Shown here: in pieces, positions 9,849 through 20,132 of the stretch
Layout of the letters: every line of letters starts with the position of its first letter
Numbering within the stretch: position 1 is the stretch's first letter
Source of the DNA: Polaribacter irgensii 23-P
Lineage (GTDB): Bacteria > Bacteroidota > Bacteroidia > Flavobacteriales > Flavobacteriaceae
Assembly: GCF_000153225.1 (NCBI RefSeq)
Contig: NZ_CH724148.1
Coordinates: 1,444,842 to 1,508,841, forward strand
Reading direction: 5' to 3'
Length of the DNA stretch: 64,000 bases
The notes under the pieces: generated by a model
What the model was told of the DNA's origin: nothing
The model's input: only the letters and a program-made list of their open reading frames with translations
The model's database searches: none
Program-made: the position numbers and the translations under genes

Positions 9849-10949
9849 ATGAGAAAATTAGGAATCTATTTAGCAGTGAGTGTTTTGGTTACAGCGAATT
9901 TTTCAGCACAAACAGGCGGAATTACCACCGCAACTCCTTTTTTAATAATCGTACCAGATGCAAGAGCAGGAGCAATGGGAGACATGGGTGTTGCTACCAG
10001 CGCAGATGCTTTTTCGCTATTTCACAACCCTGCAAAAACAGCATTCGGTGCGCGGCAAATTTATGCGGGAATCACCTATTCTCCATGGTTGCGGAATCTT
10101 ACAGATGATATTTTTGTAGGAAGTGGTTCTTATATTAATAAGTACAGTGAAAATGCTGCTTGGGGTGCAGAATTTCGGTATTTTTCTCTGGGGACCATAG
10201 ATTTAACAGATCGCAGCGGGAATGGAAACGGTTCTATAAATCCCAATGAATTTGTGGCTTCAGGATCTTATTCTTTGAGATTAAGTGAAACATTTGCGAT
10301 GGGGGTTTCCCTAAAATACCTGCGTTCGAACTTGGCATTTAATGGTGTGCCAGGTAGTTCAATACAGTCCATCAATTCTTTTGCCGTGGATGTTTCTGGG
10401 TACTACCAGTCATTAGAAGAAAATTATGGCGATTTTGACGGTCGCTACAGAATTGGATTTAATATTGCCAATATTGGTCCTAAAGTGTCGTATACACCAG
10501 AGCAAGATGATTTTATACCGACGAATTTAAATTTGGGAGGGGGATTTGATTTTATACTCGACGATTACAATACGATTACTACAACCGTAGAGTTTACAAA
10601 ACTTTTGGTACCCTCAGAAAACCGTTCTGATAAAAATTTTATTGAAGGCATGTTCAGTTCTTTTGGAGATGCCCCAGGAGGTTTTAGCGAAGAACTCAGA
10701 GAGACCACGTATGCATTGGGTGCAGAATATCTATACAACAACGCCTTTGCATTGAGAGGAGGATATTTTCACGAGCATGAAGACAAAGGAAACCGTCAAT
10801 ATTTTACATTGGGTGGCGGTTTTAAAACCAACGCATTGAACATCGACTTGTCGTATTTAGTGAATGCATCGGATGTCAACAATCCTTTAGAAAATTCGTT
10901 GCGGTTTTCACTGTCTTTTGATTTAGGTGAAATTTTTGAATATTATTAA
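9849..10949 (+). CDS. porV: Type IX secretion outer-membrane beta-barrel protein PorV (LptO)
   Basis: PorV is a FadL-like outer-membrane barrel that collects cargo from the translocon and forms the attachment complex with PorU. The 366-residue protein has a signal peptide ending near ANFSAQ, then the conserved PDARAGAMGDMGVATSADAF segment near 36-55 with the FHNPAK motif. Alternating amphipathic strands follow to a C-terminus ending in aromatic residues (LRFSLSFDLGEIFEYY). Length is normal and the frame is open. It follows the broken porU by 55 bases, so it was probably part of the same transcript. Its survival next to a dead partner is notable. Confidence 0.93.
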   Translation: MRKLGIYLAVSVLVTANFSAQTGGITTATPFLIIVPDARAGAMGDMGVATSADAFSLFHNPAKTAFGARQIYAGITYSPWLRNLTDDIFVGSGSYINKYSENAAWGAEFRYFSLGTIDLTDRSGNGNGSINPNEFVASGSYSLRLSETFAMGVSLKYLRSNLAFNGVPGSSIQSINSFAVDVSGYYQSLEENYGDFDGRYRIGFNIANIGPKVSYTPEQDDFIPTNLNLGGGFDFILDDYNTITTTVEFTKLLVPSENRSDKNFIEGMFSSFGDAPGGFSEELRETTYALGAEYLYNNAFALRGGYFHEHEDKGNRQYFTLGGGFKTNALNIDLSYLVNASDVNNPLENSLRFSLSFDLGEIFEYY

Positions 10950-10984
10950 AAAATCATTTTTTTTTAGTAATTTTATATCTGCAG

Positions 10985-11012
10985 AAAGCAGTCGGTATCG
11001 GCTGCTTTTTTT
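10985..11012 (+). terminator. Intrinsic terminator after porV
   Basis: AAAGCAGTC (10985-10993) pairs with GGCTGCTTT (11000-11008), with one G-T pair, around the loop GGTATC. A run of T follows. Confidence 0.8.
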
Positions 11013-11103
11013 GGCGGCGTACACAAGGTGCAATCCATAGAACAGAGACGCAATAGTGAGAAATAATAAATGGGCATAACAGGTTTCAAAAAAAAAGATA
11101 CAG

Positions 11104-11586
11104 ATGAAAGAAATTAAAATAGCGACTTCCGCAATACGGTATACGGATATTAGTGAACTCTCTGAAGTCGACCGTATGCTGATGGACAAGGCGATTATAG
11201 CGCGGGGAAATGCCTATGCACCGTACTCGAATTTTCACGTTGGTGCGGCTTTATTGCTAGCAAATGGAGAGATCGTCCTTGGGAACAATCAAGAGAGTGC
11301 CGCATATCCTTCTGGTATGTGTGCAGAGCGCGTTGCTATTTGGAATGCAGGTGCTACGTTTCCTGGCGTGCACATCGATGCATTGGCTATCTCAGCAAGC
11401 TCAACAAAAACAGTAGTCAACAGAGCTGTGGGTCCTTGTGGCGCATGCAGACAGACATTGTCAGAATTTGAGGTCAATCAAAAGAAGGCGTTTCCTGTTC
11501 TTTTTATGGGAGCAGTTGGGGAGGTGATAAAAACACCTTCTTTAGGGTCGTTGCTGCCTTTTTCTTTTGATAGTTCGTATTTGTAA
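11104..11586 (+). CDS. cdd: Cytidine deaminase
   Basis: This enzyme hydrolytically deaminates cytidine and deoxycytidine to the uridines in pyrimidine salvage. The 160-residue length fits the small tetrameric class. The zinc site is complete: CAE at residues 73-75 (Cys ligand and catalytic Glu) and PCGAC with Cys112 and Cys115. The substrate segment AYAPYSNFHVGAAL near 38-50 is also present. Position after porV is typical of Flavobacteriaceae. The spacing and the terminator upstream suggest its own promoter. Confidence 0.93.
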   Translation: MKEIKIATSAIRYTDISELSEVDRMLMDKAIIARGNAYAPYSNFHVGAALLLANGEIVLGNNQESAAYPSGMCAERVAIWNAGATFPGVHIDALAISASSTKTVVNRAVGPCGACRQTLSEFEVNQKKAFPVLFMGAVGEVIKTPSLGSLLPFSFDSSYL

Positions 11587-11924
11587 TTTTTTTGAATCTG
11601 CTTTTTTAAGTTTTTGAAAAAGCTGCGGTGCGCAGTGAGTAACTTCTTAAGAGGTTCTTTTGGGGTTTGAACATCGTAATTATGCCGCATTCTTTTTGTT
11701 TGCTAAAAAGGTCATTTTCTCCAGAAAACAAAAGAGATTGTGGTCTACGTGCCCCTTTGTATTTGTTTTTAAAAGAGTTTTTGTATGGAAATCAATCGAA
11801 ATCAATGGAAATTTTAGATTGGAGCCCTTTTGAATATCATTGCTTGAGAGCGCGTCGGGTTTGATTATAGTTTGCATTTTTGTAGATTAGACAAAACTTA
11901 AGACTGCAAAAACACGATATCGGC
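11587..11924. other. 338-base intergenic region
   Basis: No convincing gene is visible on either strand. It contains TGCGGTGCGCAG (11624-11635), a 12-base string also present at 1281-1292. A promoter for the following KAS III-like gene is expected near the 3' end, but no clean TAnnTTTG box was found. Confidence 0.5.
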
Positions 11925-12989
11925 ATGATTTCATCAAAAATTATAGGAACAGGGAGTTTTATCCCGGGGATAAAAATAGAAAATTCCGCTTTTTTACAAT
12001 CTCATTTTTTAAATGATGACGGGAGCGAATTGGCTGCAGCAAATGAGGTAATCATTGATAAGTTTCAAAAAATTACTGGGATTTCAGAACGCCGCTACGT
12101 CAAAGCAGCGCATAATACCTCTGACATTGCTTTTTTTGCGGCACAAAAAGCAATCGAAGATGCTCAGATAGATCCAGAAACTTTAGACTACATCATTTTT
12201 GCACATAATTTTGGAGATATACACCATAGTGCTGTTCAAGGGGATATGCTGCCAAGCCTAGCAACCCGAGTAAAGTATCGCTTGGGGATTTCAAATCCAA
12301 ACTGTGTTGCTTACGACCTTCTTTTTGGTTGCCCAGGTTGGATTGAGGGCGTGATTCAAGCACACGCTTTTATCAAGGCAGGGATTGCGAAGAAATGTTT
12401 GGTCATTGGTGCAGAAACCTTGTCGCGTGTTGTGGACAAGCATGACAGAGACTCTATGATTTATAGTGATGGTGCGGGGGCATGTATTGTTGCCGAGACC
12501 TTACATCAAAATGTGGGAATTATCAGCCACGCCTCACAAACGTTTGCAAAAGAAGAGGCTTATTTTTTGCATTTTGGAAAGTCCTATAATAAAAATGAAG
12601 AAGAAAAGGTACGGTACATAAAAATGTACGGTCGTAAAATATATGAATTTGCAATTACCAATGTGCCAACAGCGATGAAAATAGCGTTGGATAAAAGCGG
12701 AATTGCAATTGAAGAGGTGAAAAAAATATTTATTCATCAGGCAAATGAAAAAATGGATGAAGCCATTATAAAGCGCTTCTATCGACTGTTTAATACACCC
12801 GTTCCTAAAGAAGTAATGCCCATGAGTATTCACAAGCTAGGGAATAGTTCAGTTGCAACAGTGCCTACTTTATTAGATTTAGTACGAAAGGGAGAAATCG
12901 AAAATCACGACGTAAAAGAAGGAGAGGTAGTGCTCTTTGCCTCTGTAGGTGCTGGAATGAATATCAATGCCATTGTATATCGATTTTAA
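11925..12989 (+). CDS. 3-oxoacyl-ACP synthase III family protein (FabH-like)
   Basis: The 354-residue protein has the KAS III thiolase fold with the full Cys-His-Asn triad: Cys136 in FGCPGW, His near 272 in FIHQANEKM, and Asn near 304 in KLGNSSVATVP. KAS III enzymes condense acyl-CoA with malonyl-ACP to start fatty-acid or related chains. The sequence is longer than a house-keeping FabH and carries an insertion around 190-225 (EEAYFLHFGKSYNKNEEE). It may therefore belong to the secondary KAS III clade found beside primary metabolism genes in Flavobacteriia, and its exact acyl substrate is unknown. It is monocistronic, ending in a terminator. Confidence 0.85.
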   Translation: MISSKIIGTGSFIPGIKIENSAFLQSHFLNDDGSELAAANEVIIDKFQKITGISERRYVKAAHNTSDIAFFAAQKAIEDAQIDPETLDYIIFAHNFGDIHHSAVQGDMLPSLATRVKYRLGISNPNCVAYDLLFGCPGWIEGVIQAHAFIKAGIAKKCLVIGAETLSRVVDKHDRDSMIYSDGAGACIVAETLHQNVGIISHASQTFAKEEAYFLHFGKSYNKNEEEKVRYIKMYGRKIYEFAITNVPTAMKIALDKSGIAIEEVKKIFIHQANEKMDEAIIKRFYRLFNTPVPKEVMPMSIHKLGNSSVATVPTLLDLVRKGEIENHDVKEGEVVLFASVGAGMNINAIVYRF

Positions 12990-13013
12990 GAAGAAAGCCA
13001 GTGAAAGTAGCCG

Positions 13014-13042
13014 CTGTTTTTAACGAAAACAGGTCTTTTTTT
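13014..13042 (+). terminator. Terminator after the KAS III-like gene
   Basis: CTGTTTT (13014-13020) pairs with AAAACAG (13026-13032) around TAACG, followed by GTCTTTTTTT. Confidence 0.65.
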
Positions 13043-13100
13043 AATAAAAAAAATCTTCGGGCGAATCCTTATTTTAAAAATCAAAATATTATTTTAGCGC

Positions 13101-14636
13101 ATGGAACAACACCAGGTACTTATATTAGATTTCGGGTCTCAATACACACAGTTGATCGCGAGAAGGGTTAGAGAATTAAATATTTATTGCGAAATTCATC
13201 CGTACAATCATCCACCAAAAAATTTAGGGGAATTCAAAGCGGTCATCTTATCGGGGAGCCCAAACTCTGTTAGAGGAGAAAATGTATTGCATCCAGATTT
13301 GTTAGAGATTCGGGGTAAAAAGCCAATGTTAGCCGTTTGTTATGGTGCACAATACTTAGCGCATTTTGCAGGAGGTGAGGTGGCTGCTTCAAATACCAGA
13401 GAGTATGGTCGCGCCAATTTATCTTTCGTTCTAAACAAGGAACCGTTCTTTGAAAATATCGCTGCGGGAAGTCAAGTGTGGATGAGCCACTCTGATACCA
13501 TAAAAGAATTACCAACTCACGGTCTGTTATTGGCAAGCACAAAAGATGTAGAAAATGCAGCTTATAAAATTGAAGGGGAAGATACGTATGCAATTCAATT
13601 TCATCCAGAAGTATATCATTCCAAAGACGGAAAGCAGCTTTTAGAAAATTTTTTAGTAAAAATTGCTGGAGTCGCACAGACGTGGACACCAGATTCTTTT
13701 GTAGAGAGCACCGTGGCAGCAATTCAAAAACAAGTAGGGAGTGACAAGGTTGTTTTAGGCCTTTCTGGAGGTGTAGATTCTACGGTAGCTGCAGTGCTGT
13801 TGCACAAAGCTATTGGGAAAAATCTGTATTGTATTTTTGTAAACAACGGTTTGTTGCGAAAGAACGAGTTTGAAAGTGTCCTTGCACAGTACGAAGGAAT
13901 GGGTTTGAACGTAAAAGGAGTAGATGCTTCGGAACGTTTTTTAACAGCCTTGGTAGGGTTGACAGATCCTGAAAAGAAAAGAAAGGCAATAGGAAATTCG
14001 TTTATCGAAGTTTTTGATGCCGAGGCAACTCAAATTACAGGTGTAAGCTGGTTGGCACAAGGAACTATTTATCCCGATGTAATTGAATCGGTTTCTGTAA
14101 ACGGAGGTCCATCAGCAACCATAAAAAGTCACCACAACGTAGGGGGCTTGCCAGACTATATGAAATTAAAGATTGTAGAGCCTTTGCGAATGATTTTTAA
14201 AGATGAAGTGCGCAGGGTAGGTGCTTCTCTTGGCATTGATGCAGAGTTGCTAGGACGTCATCCTTTTCCAGGGCCTGGTTTAGGCATTCGCATTTTAGGA
14301 GACATTACAGCTGAAAAAGTCCGTATTTTGCAAGAAGTAGACGCGGTTTTTATCAATGGATTGAAAGAAGATGGCTTGTATGACAAAGTATGGCAGGCGG
14401 GTGCGATGTTACTTCCTGTAAATTCTGTTGGAGTAATGGGGGATGAAAGAACTTACGAAAAAGTGGTTGCCTTAAGAGCTGTGGAAAGCACAGATGGAAT
14501 GACAGCAGATTGGGTAAACTTGCCCTATGAATTTTTACAAAAAGTATCGAATAAAATAATTAATCAGGTAAAAGGTGTGAACAGAGTTGTCTATGACATT
14601 AGTTCAAAACCACCGGCAACTATAGAATGGGAATAA
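13101..14636 (+). CDS. guaA: GMP synthase (glutamine-hydrolysing)
   Basis: GuaA converts XMP to GMP with ATP and glutamine. The 511-residue protein has the N-terminal class I glutamine amidotransferase domain with nucleophile Cys80 (AVCYGAQ) and the His168/Glu170 pair (FHPEVYH). The ATP pyrophosphatase domain carries the P-loop SGGVDS at 222-227. The C-terminal dimerisation domain ends in the expected [12 protein letters not shown]. All family landmarks and the length are normal. The next gene starts six bases after the stop, so the two are probably co-transcribed. Confidence 0.97.
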   Translation: MEQHQVLILDFGSQYTQLIARRVRELNIYCEIHPYNHPPKNLGEFKAVILSGSPNSVRGENVLHPDLLEIRGKKPMLAVCYGAQYLAHFAGGEVAASNTREYGRANLSFVLNKEPFFENIAAGSQVWMSHSDTIKELPTHGLLLASTKDVENAAYKIEGEDTYAIQFHPEVYHSKDGKQLLENFLVKIAGVAQTWTPDSFVESTVAAIQKQVGSDKVVLGLSGGVDSTVAAVLLHKAIGKNLYCIFVNNGLLRKNEFESVLAQYEGMGLNVKGVDASERFLTALVGLTDPEKKRKAIGNSFIEVFDAEATQITGVSWLAQGTIYPDVIESVSVNGGPSATIKSHHNVGGLPDYMKLKIVEPLRMIFKDEVRRVGASLGIDAELLGRHPFPGPGLGIRILGDITAEKVRILQEVDAVFINGLKEDGLYDKVWQAGAMLLPVNSVGVMGDERTYEKVVALRAVESTDGMTADWVNLPYEFLQKVSNKIINQVKGVNRVVYDISSKPPATIEWE

Positions 14637-14641
14637 AAGAT

Positions 14642-16264
14642 ATGAAGTACCTAAAAACTATTGTTTTTCTCTGTATCCTAACGTTTACAGTTTCTTGTGG
14701 TCAACAAAAAAAATACGTTCAGTATCAGCTAAAAGAAGGAGAGACTATGGGTTTGATTGCCCAGAGATTAGCGATGAAAACAGCAGATTTATTGCGTCTA
14801 AATCCAGATGTTGGCAGTAATCCTGGAGCAGACACGCGCATCGTAATTCCCAACAAAAAACAAAACAATAGGGCTACATCGAGAGGGGATGCGTCAAAAT
14901 CAAAAGAGGAATTTATTGAAGCGGATGCTGCCGAAACGCTTTTAGTATCTGAAAGTGAAAAGAACAGGGCTGCTACAATTGAAACTTTAGAGAAAGAATT
15001 TCAGATACACGAAGTGTTAAAAGGAGAAACTATTTATAGTTTGTCTCGATATTACAAAATTACCGAAGCAGCTTTGCGCGCTTTAAATCCATCAGTAGCA
15101 GCAGGCTTAAAGCTTGGACAACTGTTAAAGATAAAGCGAGTAGCTATTAAGTTAGATAAAGATGAGAAGCTATACAAAGACGTGATTGATGCGGATGTTT
15201 TTCTGAAAGTGGCAATTATGCTTCCTTTTAGAGCGCAAGAATTGGACACGCTTTCTAGCAATGCTATTTTTGGTAATAGTAAGTTGGCAAATATTGTGAC
15301 AGATCTTTATCTTGGAGCAGAGTTTGCGATAGATTCTTTGAGAAAGCAGGGTGTTGCAATCGCACTTACTGTATTTGACACCGAGAGAAATGGCACTAAG
15401 ATTCAGGAGATTCTTGCGAAGAACGATTTAAATGCGCAGGACATAATTATTGGTCCCTTGTATTCAGAGGAGGTGCAAATAGTTTCCGATGCGGTAGATA
15501 CCCCTATTATTCTTCCCGTATATTCTAAGAAACAAGCAGCATTTAATGCTGGAATTGTAATCAAAACAACACCTAGTAAAGCATTGTTTCGTGCGGAGTT
15601 ACTCAGGTATATCGAGGGTAATTTTGTTGCTGGCAACATTATTATTGTCGGTGATAATTCATTGGCATCGCGGGAGAATTCATTGAAAATTAGACAAGTT
15701 CTGGCCTTGCAAGATTCCATTGTTGGAGTACATCTGATTACACCCGAAGCAGGTTACATAAAAAAAGAAAAATTTATGGAAGTTGCACTGCCCAATGCTA
15801 AAAATGTTGTGGTGCTAACCACAGATGACGATGTTATCGTAGCGAGTACTTTCAATAGTTTGATTAGTTTGCCTAAAGACACGGCAGCAACCGTTTTTAC
15901 TTTTGATAAAGCCAGTGCTATTAACAAGATAGACAACACGAGGCTTGCACAAGTAGGCTTTACTTTTGTGACGGAAGAATACGGTACCCTAGAAGCGTTA
16001 AAAACAACTGCTTTTGATAAAAAGTATGCAGCTAAGAATGGGGCATTGCCTTCTTCATATGCAACAAGGGGTTTTGATATTACCTATGATGTTTTAATGC
16101 GTTTGGCTTCTGGAGAAAGTCTAAAAAAAACATTTAAAGAAGGCGCTTCGTATCGCGTAGAGAGCAAATTTGATTACACAGATAAGGCTGCTGATTACAA
16201 ACAGAATAAGGGCTTGTTTATCGTAAAATACAATCCAGACCTGACGTTGACAAGAATAAAATAA
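14642..16264 (+). CDS. LysM-domain lipoprotein with periplasmic-binding-protein-like C-terminal domain
   Basis: I chose the ATG at 14642 rather than the in-frame one at 14627, because it gives a proper lipoprotein signal (basic start, hydrophobic core, TVSC with Cys19) and no overlap with guaA. The 540-residue protein has two LysM repeats (YQLKEGETMGLIAQRL near 29 and HEVLKGETIYSLSRYY near 123), which bind glycan. After them comes a type I periplasmic-binding fold (VAIMLPFRAQELD onward, with QDIIIGPLYSEEVQ). In Flavobacteriia this architecture commonly follows guaA. A cell-wall-associated role is likely; no ligand can be named. Confidence 0.85.
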   Translation: MKYLKTIVFLCILTFTVSCGQQKKYVQYQLKEGETMGLIAQRLAMKTADLLRLNPDVGSNPGADTRIVIPNKKQNNRATSRGDASKSKEEFIEADAAETLLVSESEKNRAATIETLEKEFQIHEVLKGETIYSLSRYYKITEAALRALNPSVAAGLKLGQLLKIKRVAIKLDKDEKLYKDVIDADVFLKVAIMLPFRAQELDTLSSNAIFGNSKLANIVTDLYLGAEFAIDSLRKQGVAIALTVFDTERNGTKIQEILAKNDLNAQDIIIGPLYSEEVQIVSDAVDTPIILPVYSKKQAAFNAGIVIKTTPSKALFRAELLRYIEGNFVAGNIIIVGDNSLASRENSLKIRQVLALQDSIVGVHLITPEAGYIKKEKFMEVALPNAKNVVVLTTDDDVIVASTFNSLISLPKDTAATVFTFDKASAINKIDNTRLAQVGFTFVTEEYGTLEALKTTAFDKKYAAKNGALPSSYATRGFDITYDVLMRLASGESLKKTFKEGASYRVESKFDYTDKAADYKQNKGLFIVKYNPDLTLTRIK

Positions 16265-16281
16265 CCAGAAATTTTAAGCAT

Positions 16282-16320
16282 AAAAAAACCGATGCACTTC
16301 GTTGCATCGGTTTTTTTTTT
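16282..16320. terminator. Bidirectional terminator between converging genes
   Basis: AACCGATGCA (16287-16296) pairs with TGCATCGGTT (16303-16312) around CTTCGT. An A run precedes and a long T run follows, so it can stop transcription from both sides. Confidence 0.9.
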
Positions 16321-16335
16321 GATTGAATAGAGGTA

Positions 16336-16851
16336 TTAAATTTTTTTCATTTGCTGCTTCATCATCTGTATTTGTTCTTTCAGCATACCGTTTTTATCTA
16401 ATTTTTTAGCTTCTGCCATTAAGTTAGTCGCTTCTCGTTTTCGTCTTTTGGTCATGGAAATCCCCGCCAGTTGTAACTTTACCATGGCCATATCATGGTC
16501 CATAGACAACCCGAGTTTTACTGCTTTACGCAGGTATTTCTCCGCTTGGGTAATGTTTGTTTGGCTCAACATAATTCCGTGTAAATAGTTGTAATACCCT
16601 TGTTGTTTCACCGTAAGTGCAGCTTCAGGATTTTTGATGTAGTCCAGCCATTTTTTAGTTCCTGCGAAGTTTTGTTTTCGCAATTGTAAAAAAGACAAAA
16701 GAATGAATTCATTTTTAAAGTAGAACAACACAAATAGCCCTGCCAATAGCAGAATGGAAATTCCATTCATAATATGTACTTTACTAAATTCATAGACTGC
16801 CCAAACAGCAATGAAACCTGCTAAAATTAATTTTATATTTTTGTGAAACAT
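16336..16851 (-). CDS. Membrane-anchored helical-repeat protein, function unknown
   Basis: The 171-residue protein has two N-terminal membrane helices (LILAGFIAVWAVYEF and ISILLLAGLFVLFYF). A soluble helical part follows (about 50-160) in which AEKYLRKAVKLGLSMDHDMAMVKLQLAGI resembles TPR helices. The C-terminus is Lys/Met/Gln-rich. Similar small proteins are common in Flavobacteriia. I know no function, and nothing in the neighbourhood assigns one. A TATTTTTG box at 16911-16918 could be its -7 element. Confidence 0.7.
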   Translation of the reverse strand: MFHKNIKLILAGFIAVWAVYEFSKVHIMNGISILLLAGLFVLFYFKNEFILLSFLQLRKQNFAGTKKWLDYIKNPEAALTVKQQGYYNYLHGIMLSQTNITQAEKYLRKAVKLGLSMDHDMAMVKLQLAGISMTKRRKREATNLMAEAKKLDKNGMLKEQIQMMKQQMKKI

Positions 16852-16957
16852 AGCTTCTTTTCTTTTGTATGCCGACTTTTACGCAAGCAAGATTTGTTTA
16901 TTTACTCGGGCAAAAATACATTTTCTTCTGAAAATATGACTGTACTTCTCTTTAAAA

Positions 16958-19900
16958 TTAATTTTTATAATATTTCTTATATTTAAAAAAGGCTACGGTT
17001 CCAAGAATGGTGATAAAACCTATGGAATAATAAATAGAGGTAGGCGTAATAACGCGGTCTCCACTCGCATAGGAGTGCAGTCCAGATAGGTAAAAGTTCA
17101 CACCAAAATAGGTCATCATAATAGAAGCGTAGGCAAGGACAGACCACAGGTTAAAGGTGTACCGTCCTCGCAATCCTGGAATCAAACGCATGTGCAATAC
17201 AAAAGCATACACCATAATAGAAACAAGTGCCCAGGTTTCTTTGGGATCCCAGCCCCAATATCGGCCCCAACTTTCATTAGCCCACATGCCTCCTAGAAAG
17301 TTTCCGATGGTCAGCATAATCAATCCAATGGTGATTGCCATTTCGTTAATCACGGTAATTTCTTTGATATTCAAATCCATTTTTTCCTTATTCTTTTTAT
17401 TGGTAAAGGCCATTAAGAAGAGGGCGAAAATACCGAGAATCATGCCCAAAGAGAAAGGACCGTAACTGGCAACAATAATAGAAACATGGACTAAAAGCCA
17501 CCAAGAGTTTAAAACAGGTTGGAGGTTTGCAATCGCAGGATCTAACCAGTTTTGATGCGCAAATGCTAAAATAATCGCAGTCAAAAACGTGGTCGCAGTT
17601 AATGTTAATGCTGATTTTCTTCCGAAGAAAATTCCGAATAGCATGGTTGCCCATGCAACATAAATAATGGACTCATAAGCATTACTCCACGGCGCATTAC
17701 CACTGATATACCATCTAGAAATTAAGCCCAGTGTATGGAACACGAAAAGGCCAAGTACAATCAAAGTCAGTACTTTTACCGTGTTATTAATCCATTTTTT
17801 AGAATTAAAAATCTGCCAGATCACAAAAATGATGAGAAACAAACTTGCAAATCCGTAATATTTCGCGAGGCGCTGAAAAGGTTGGATTTTATTATATGAA
17901 ATTTCTAATGCAATTCCTTTTTCTGTAGGAATCACCTCGGATCCAAATTTTCGTTGAAAGGTTTTAATGCCCTCTAGGATTTTATTCGCCTCAGTATAAT
18001 CATTGGTTTTTTTTGCCTTTTGAAGAAAATTGATATAAACGGGTAATGATTGTCGTACAAAAACGGAATCTGTTCCTTTGAAATTAGCTGTAGAGGTTTC
18101 TGGCTGTGATACCCATGTATTATTCTCATCACCTGGAACGGGATATATTTTTAAAATTCCTCCTCCGATGGCGCTGTACAACAGTCCAACTCTCTTGTCA
18201 ATTTTAATAAGGTCTTTTTCAAACTTATTTTGCACCTTTTTCTTCTGTGCTTCCGCAACGTTGTCCTTAATTTTATAAGTACCTCTAGGGGTTATAAAAT
18301 TGGATAATGCTGCGTACTTAGCAGTGTCTGAAACGCCAATAAGGGCTCGGATCTCGGTATTCTTTGCTTCTAAATAAATGATCGGTACTTCAAACCAAAG
18401 TCTCGGATTTTCGATGATAGACAATAAAACCTGACTGGGTTCCATATTCTTGAATTCTTCGGTTTTACTTACTTTTCGAACCAATTCAGAGGCAAATGTG
18501 TGTGCCGGTTTCATACGGCCACCTGCATCTTGAATGACCAATGTATTAAAGTTTTCTGCGTGTTTTACATCCACCATATTGGCCTGTAAAATCGAATCTA
18601 TCTGATAATTGGTGATTTTCTTACTTTGATGATTGCCATCTTCTTGCGCAAACGCAAAGGAAGATAGAAGTAACATAAACACAACAGATAGTGTAAGTTT
18701 CTTTTTCTTTATTTTCTGTAGGCTTTTCTTTAATACGTCAAAACGGGTGTGTTTTGCAAATAGGATGGTAATCATCCCGATATACAGCAAAGAATAACCT
18801 GCATAGGTTAGAAAGGTTCCAAGGAAGTCATGGTTTACAGAAAGGTGTGTTTCTTCCTTTCCATCTGATAGGTCGTAACTTGCTTGAAAAAATTTGTAGC
18901 CTTTATGGTCTAAAATATGGTTCATATAGATTTTATAATCAAAGGTTTCTTTGGGGTCTATAACGGTTACCTCACTTGCGTAGGCAGCGGCACTTTCAGA
19001 TCCAGGGTATTTGTCTAATTGGAAATCGTTTAGTTTAATGCTAAATGGAGTTTCTAAAACTTTAGCTCCGTACAACAGTCGAAAGTTTAGATCGCCGACT
19101 TTTACTTCTTTTGAACCGTCAGTATTATATTTTCCTCCTGTTAATTCTACCCGCTTTTTCTCGGTGTCTGTAATGATATCTAAAATAATAACATCCAGTA
19201 CTTTATCATTTTTAGGGCCACTAACTGTGGTCATAATCCCCTTTTCTGCAGGTTTTGGAATTACAAATTGCATCTCTCCAATATTGTGAAGTGTCAAGTA
19301 TTGAAAGTCTTGTAAAGAGTCTTTTACAATCTTTCCTTTTTCTTGATCTGCCATTCGAAACCAATCTCCGGTGTCTTTAGAAATCATTTGCAAAACACCG
19401 TTCGTTTCTGTGAAGTTGATGGAAGCATTGTCTTCTTTCGCATCGAAACCCACTAAAATTCCATGGATGTTTTGTATCGTTCCTTTTTCTATCCAATGCT
19501 CGTGTCGCGTTCCGTCTGAGGATTCCACAAAAAATAAATGGTCGATACCGCGCTCGTCTTCAATTAATTTTTTCTCCGCCCAGGGCACATAGGAAACCAA
19601 CTCAAAGGTAAAGGGAGTATTTTTTTCTGCGGACTTAAAGGTGTCTGCATGGGACCAAGAATTGCTTCCCCAAGCAGATAGCATGATGGGAGTGTTGATT
19701 TCTGGTTTCTGTGAGTTCCCATTATCTACCACGGCATTTAAATAGGTGGTTTCCGTTAAAAACTCGCTGGTTGTTTCGCCCTCTTCAATAATCATGATAC
19801 CTTCATAACCAACATAACGCGTAACCCCGGCGCCTATTAATATCAGTAAGAAGGAAGTATGGAACATTAAAACAGGCCATTTTTCTTTTCTTAATAAGCG

Positions 19901-20104
19901 ATATCTAAAGATGTTTCCGAAGAAATTAATAATAAAGAAACCCATAATTGCTTCAAACCACCAAGAGTTGTAAACGAGTGCTTTTGAAGTTTGTGTACCA
20001 AAGTCATTTTCTATAAAAGTAGCAACTGCCATGGCCGCTGCATATGAGATGAATAGAAAGGCTGTTAGTCGGGTAGAATATAGAAAATTAAAAAATTTTT
20101 TCAT
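16958..20104 (-). CDS. ccsBA: Fused cytochrome c maturation protein CcsBA (ResB-ResC)
   Basis: CcsBA exports haem and attaches it to CXXCH motifs of c-type cytochromes (system II). The 1048-residue protein is the fused form usual in Bacteroidota. The N-terminal half is ResB-like, with membrane helices and a large periplasmic region. Around residue 470 a helix (LSVVFMLLLSSFAFAQ) opens a second periplasmic part. The C-terminal half is the ResC/CcmC-type haem handling domain with the tryptophan-rich WGRYWGWDPKETW motif and conserved His residues in flanking helices (FHTLGLISRWY, LLVHVSIIVASYG). A TAAATTTG box at 20133-20140 lies about 30 bases before the ATG. Confidence 0.95.
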   Translation of the reverse strand: MKKFFNFLYSTRLTAFLFISYAAAMAVATFIENDFGTQTSKALVYNSWWFEAIMGFFIINFFGNIFRYRLLRKEKWPVLMFHTSFLLILIGAGVTRYVGYEGIMIIEEGETTSEFLTETTYLNAVVDNGNSQKPEINTPIMLSAWGSNSWSHADTFKSAEKNTPFTFELVSYVPWAEKKLIEDERGIDHLFFVESSDGTRHEHWIEKGTIQNIHGILVGFDAKEDNASINFTETNGVLQMISKDTGDWFRMADQEKGKIVKDSLQDFQYLTLHNIGEMQFVIPKPAEKGIMTTVSGPKNDKVLDVIILDIITDTEKKRVELTGGKYNTDGSKEVKVGDLNFRLLYGAKVLETPFSIKLNDFQLDKYPGSESAAAYASEVTVIDPKETFDYKIYMNHILDHKGYKFFQASYDLSDGKEETHLSVNHDFLGTFLTYAGYSLLYIGMITILFAKHTRFDVLKKSLQKIKKKKLTLSVVFMLLLSSFAFAQEDGNHQSKKITNYQIDSILQANMVDVKHAENFNTLVIQDAGGRMKPAHTFASELVRKVSKTEEFKNMEPSQVLLSIIENPRLWFEVPIIYLEAKNTEIRALIGVSDTAKYAALSNFITPRGTYKIKDNVAEAQKKKVQNKFEKDLIKIDKRVGLLYSAIGGGILKIYPVPGDENNTWVSQPETSTANFKGTDSVFVRQSLPVYINFLQKAKKTNDYTEANKILEGIKTFQRKFGSEVIPTEKGIALEISYNKIQPFQRLAKYYGFASLFLIIFVIWQIFNSKKWINNTVKVLTLIVLGLFVFHTLGLISRWYISGNAPWSNAYESIIYVAWATMLFGIFFGRKSALTLTATTFLTAIILAFAHQNWLDPAIANLQPVLNSWWLLVHVSIIVASYGPFSLGMILGIFALFLMAFTNKKNKEKMDLNIKEITVINEMAITIGLIMLTIGNFLGGMWANESWGRYWGWDPKETWALVSIMVYAFVLHMRLIPGLRGRYTFNLWSVLAYASIMMTYFGVNFYLSGLHSYASGDRVITPTSIYYSIGFITILGTVAFFKYKKYYKN

Positions 20105-20132
20105 CCTTTTGAATTGCGGTTTATAAGAGTTG

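Noticed and set aside
10923..11189. Minus-strand open frame of 88 codons with a hydrophobic middle between porV and cdd
   Set aside because: It overlaps both genes antisense and includes the porV terminator. The hydrophobic stretch comes from the complement of A-rich sequence, and no family is recognised.
11478..11877. Two overlapping minus-strand frames in the cdd downstream region
   Set aside because: No recognisable domain, one overlaps cdd antisense, and codon use looks random.
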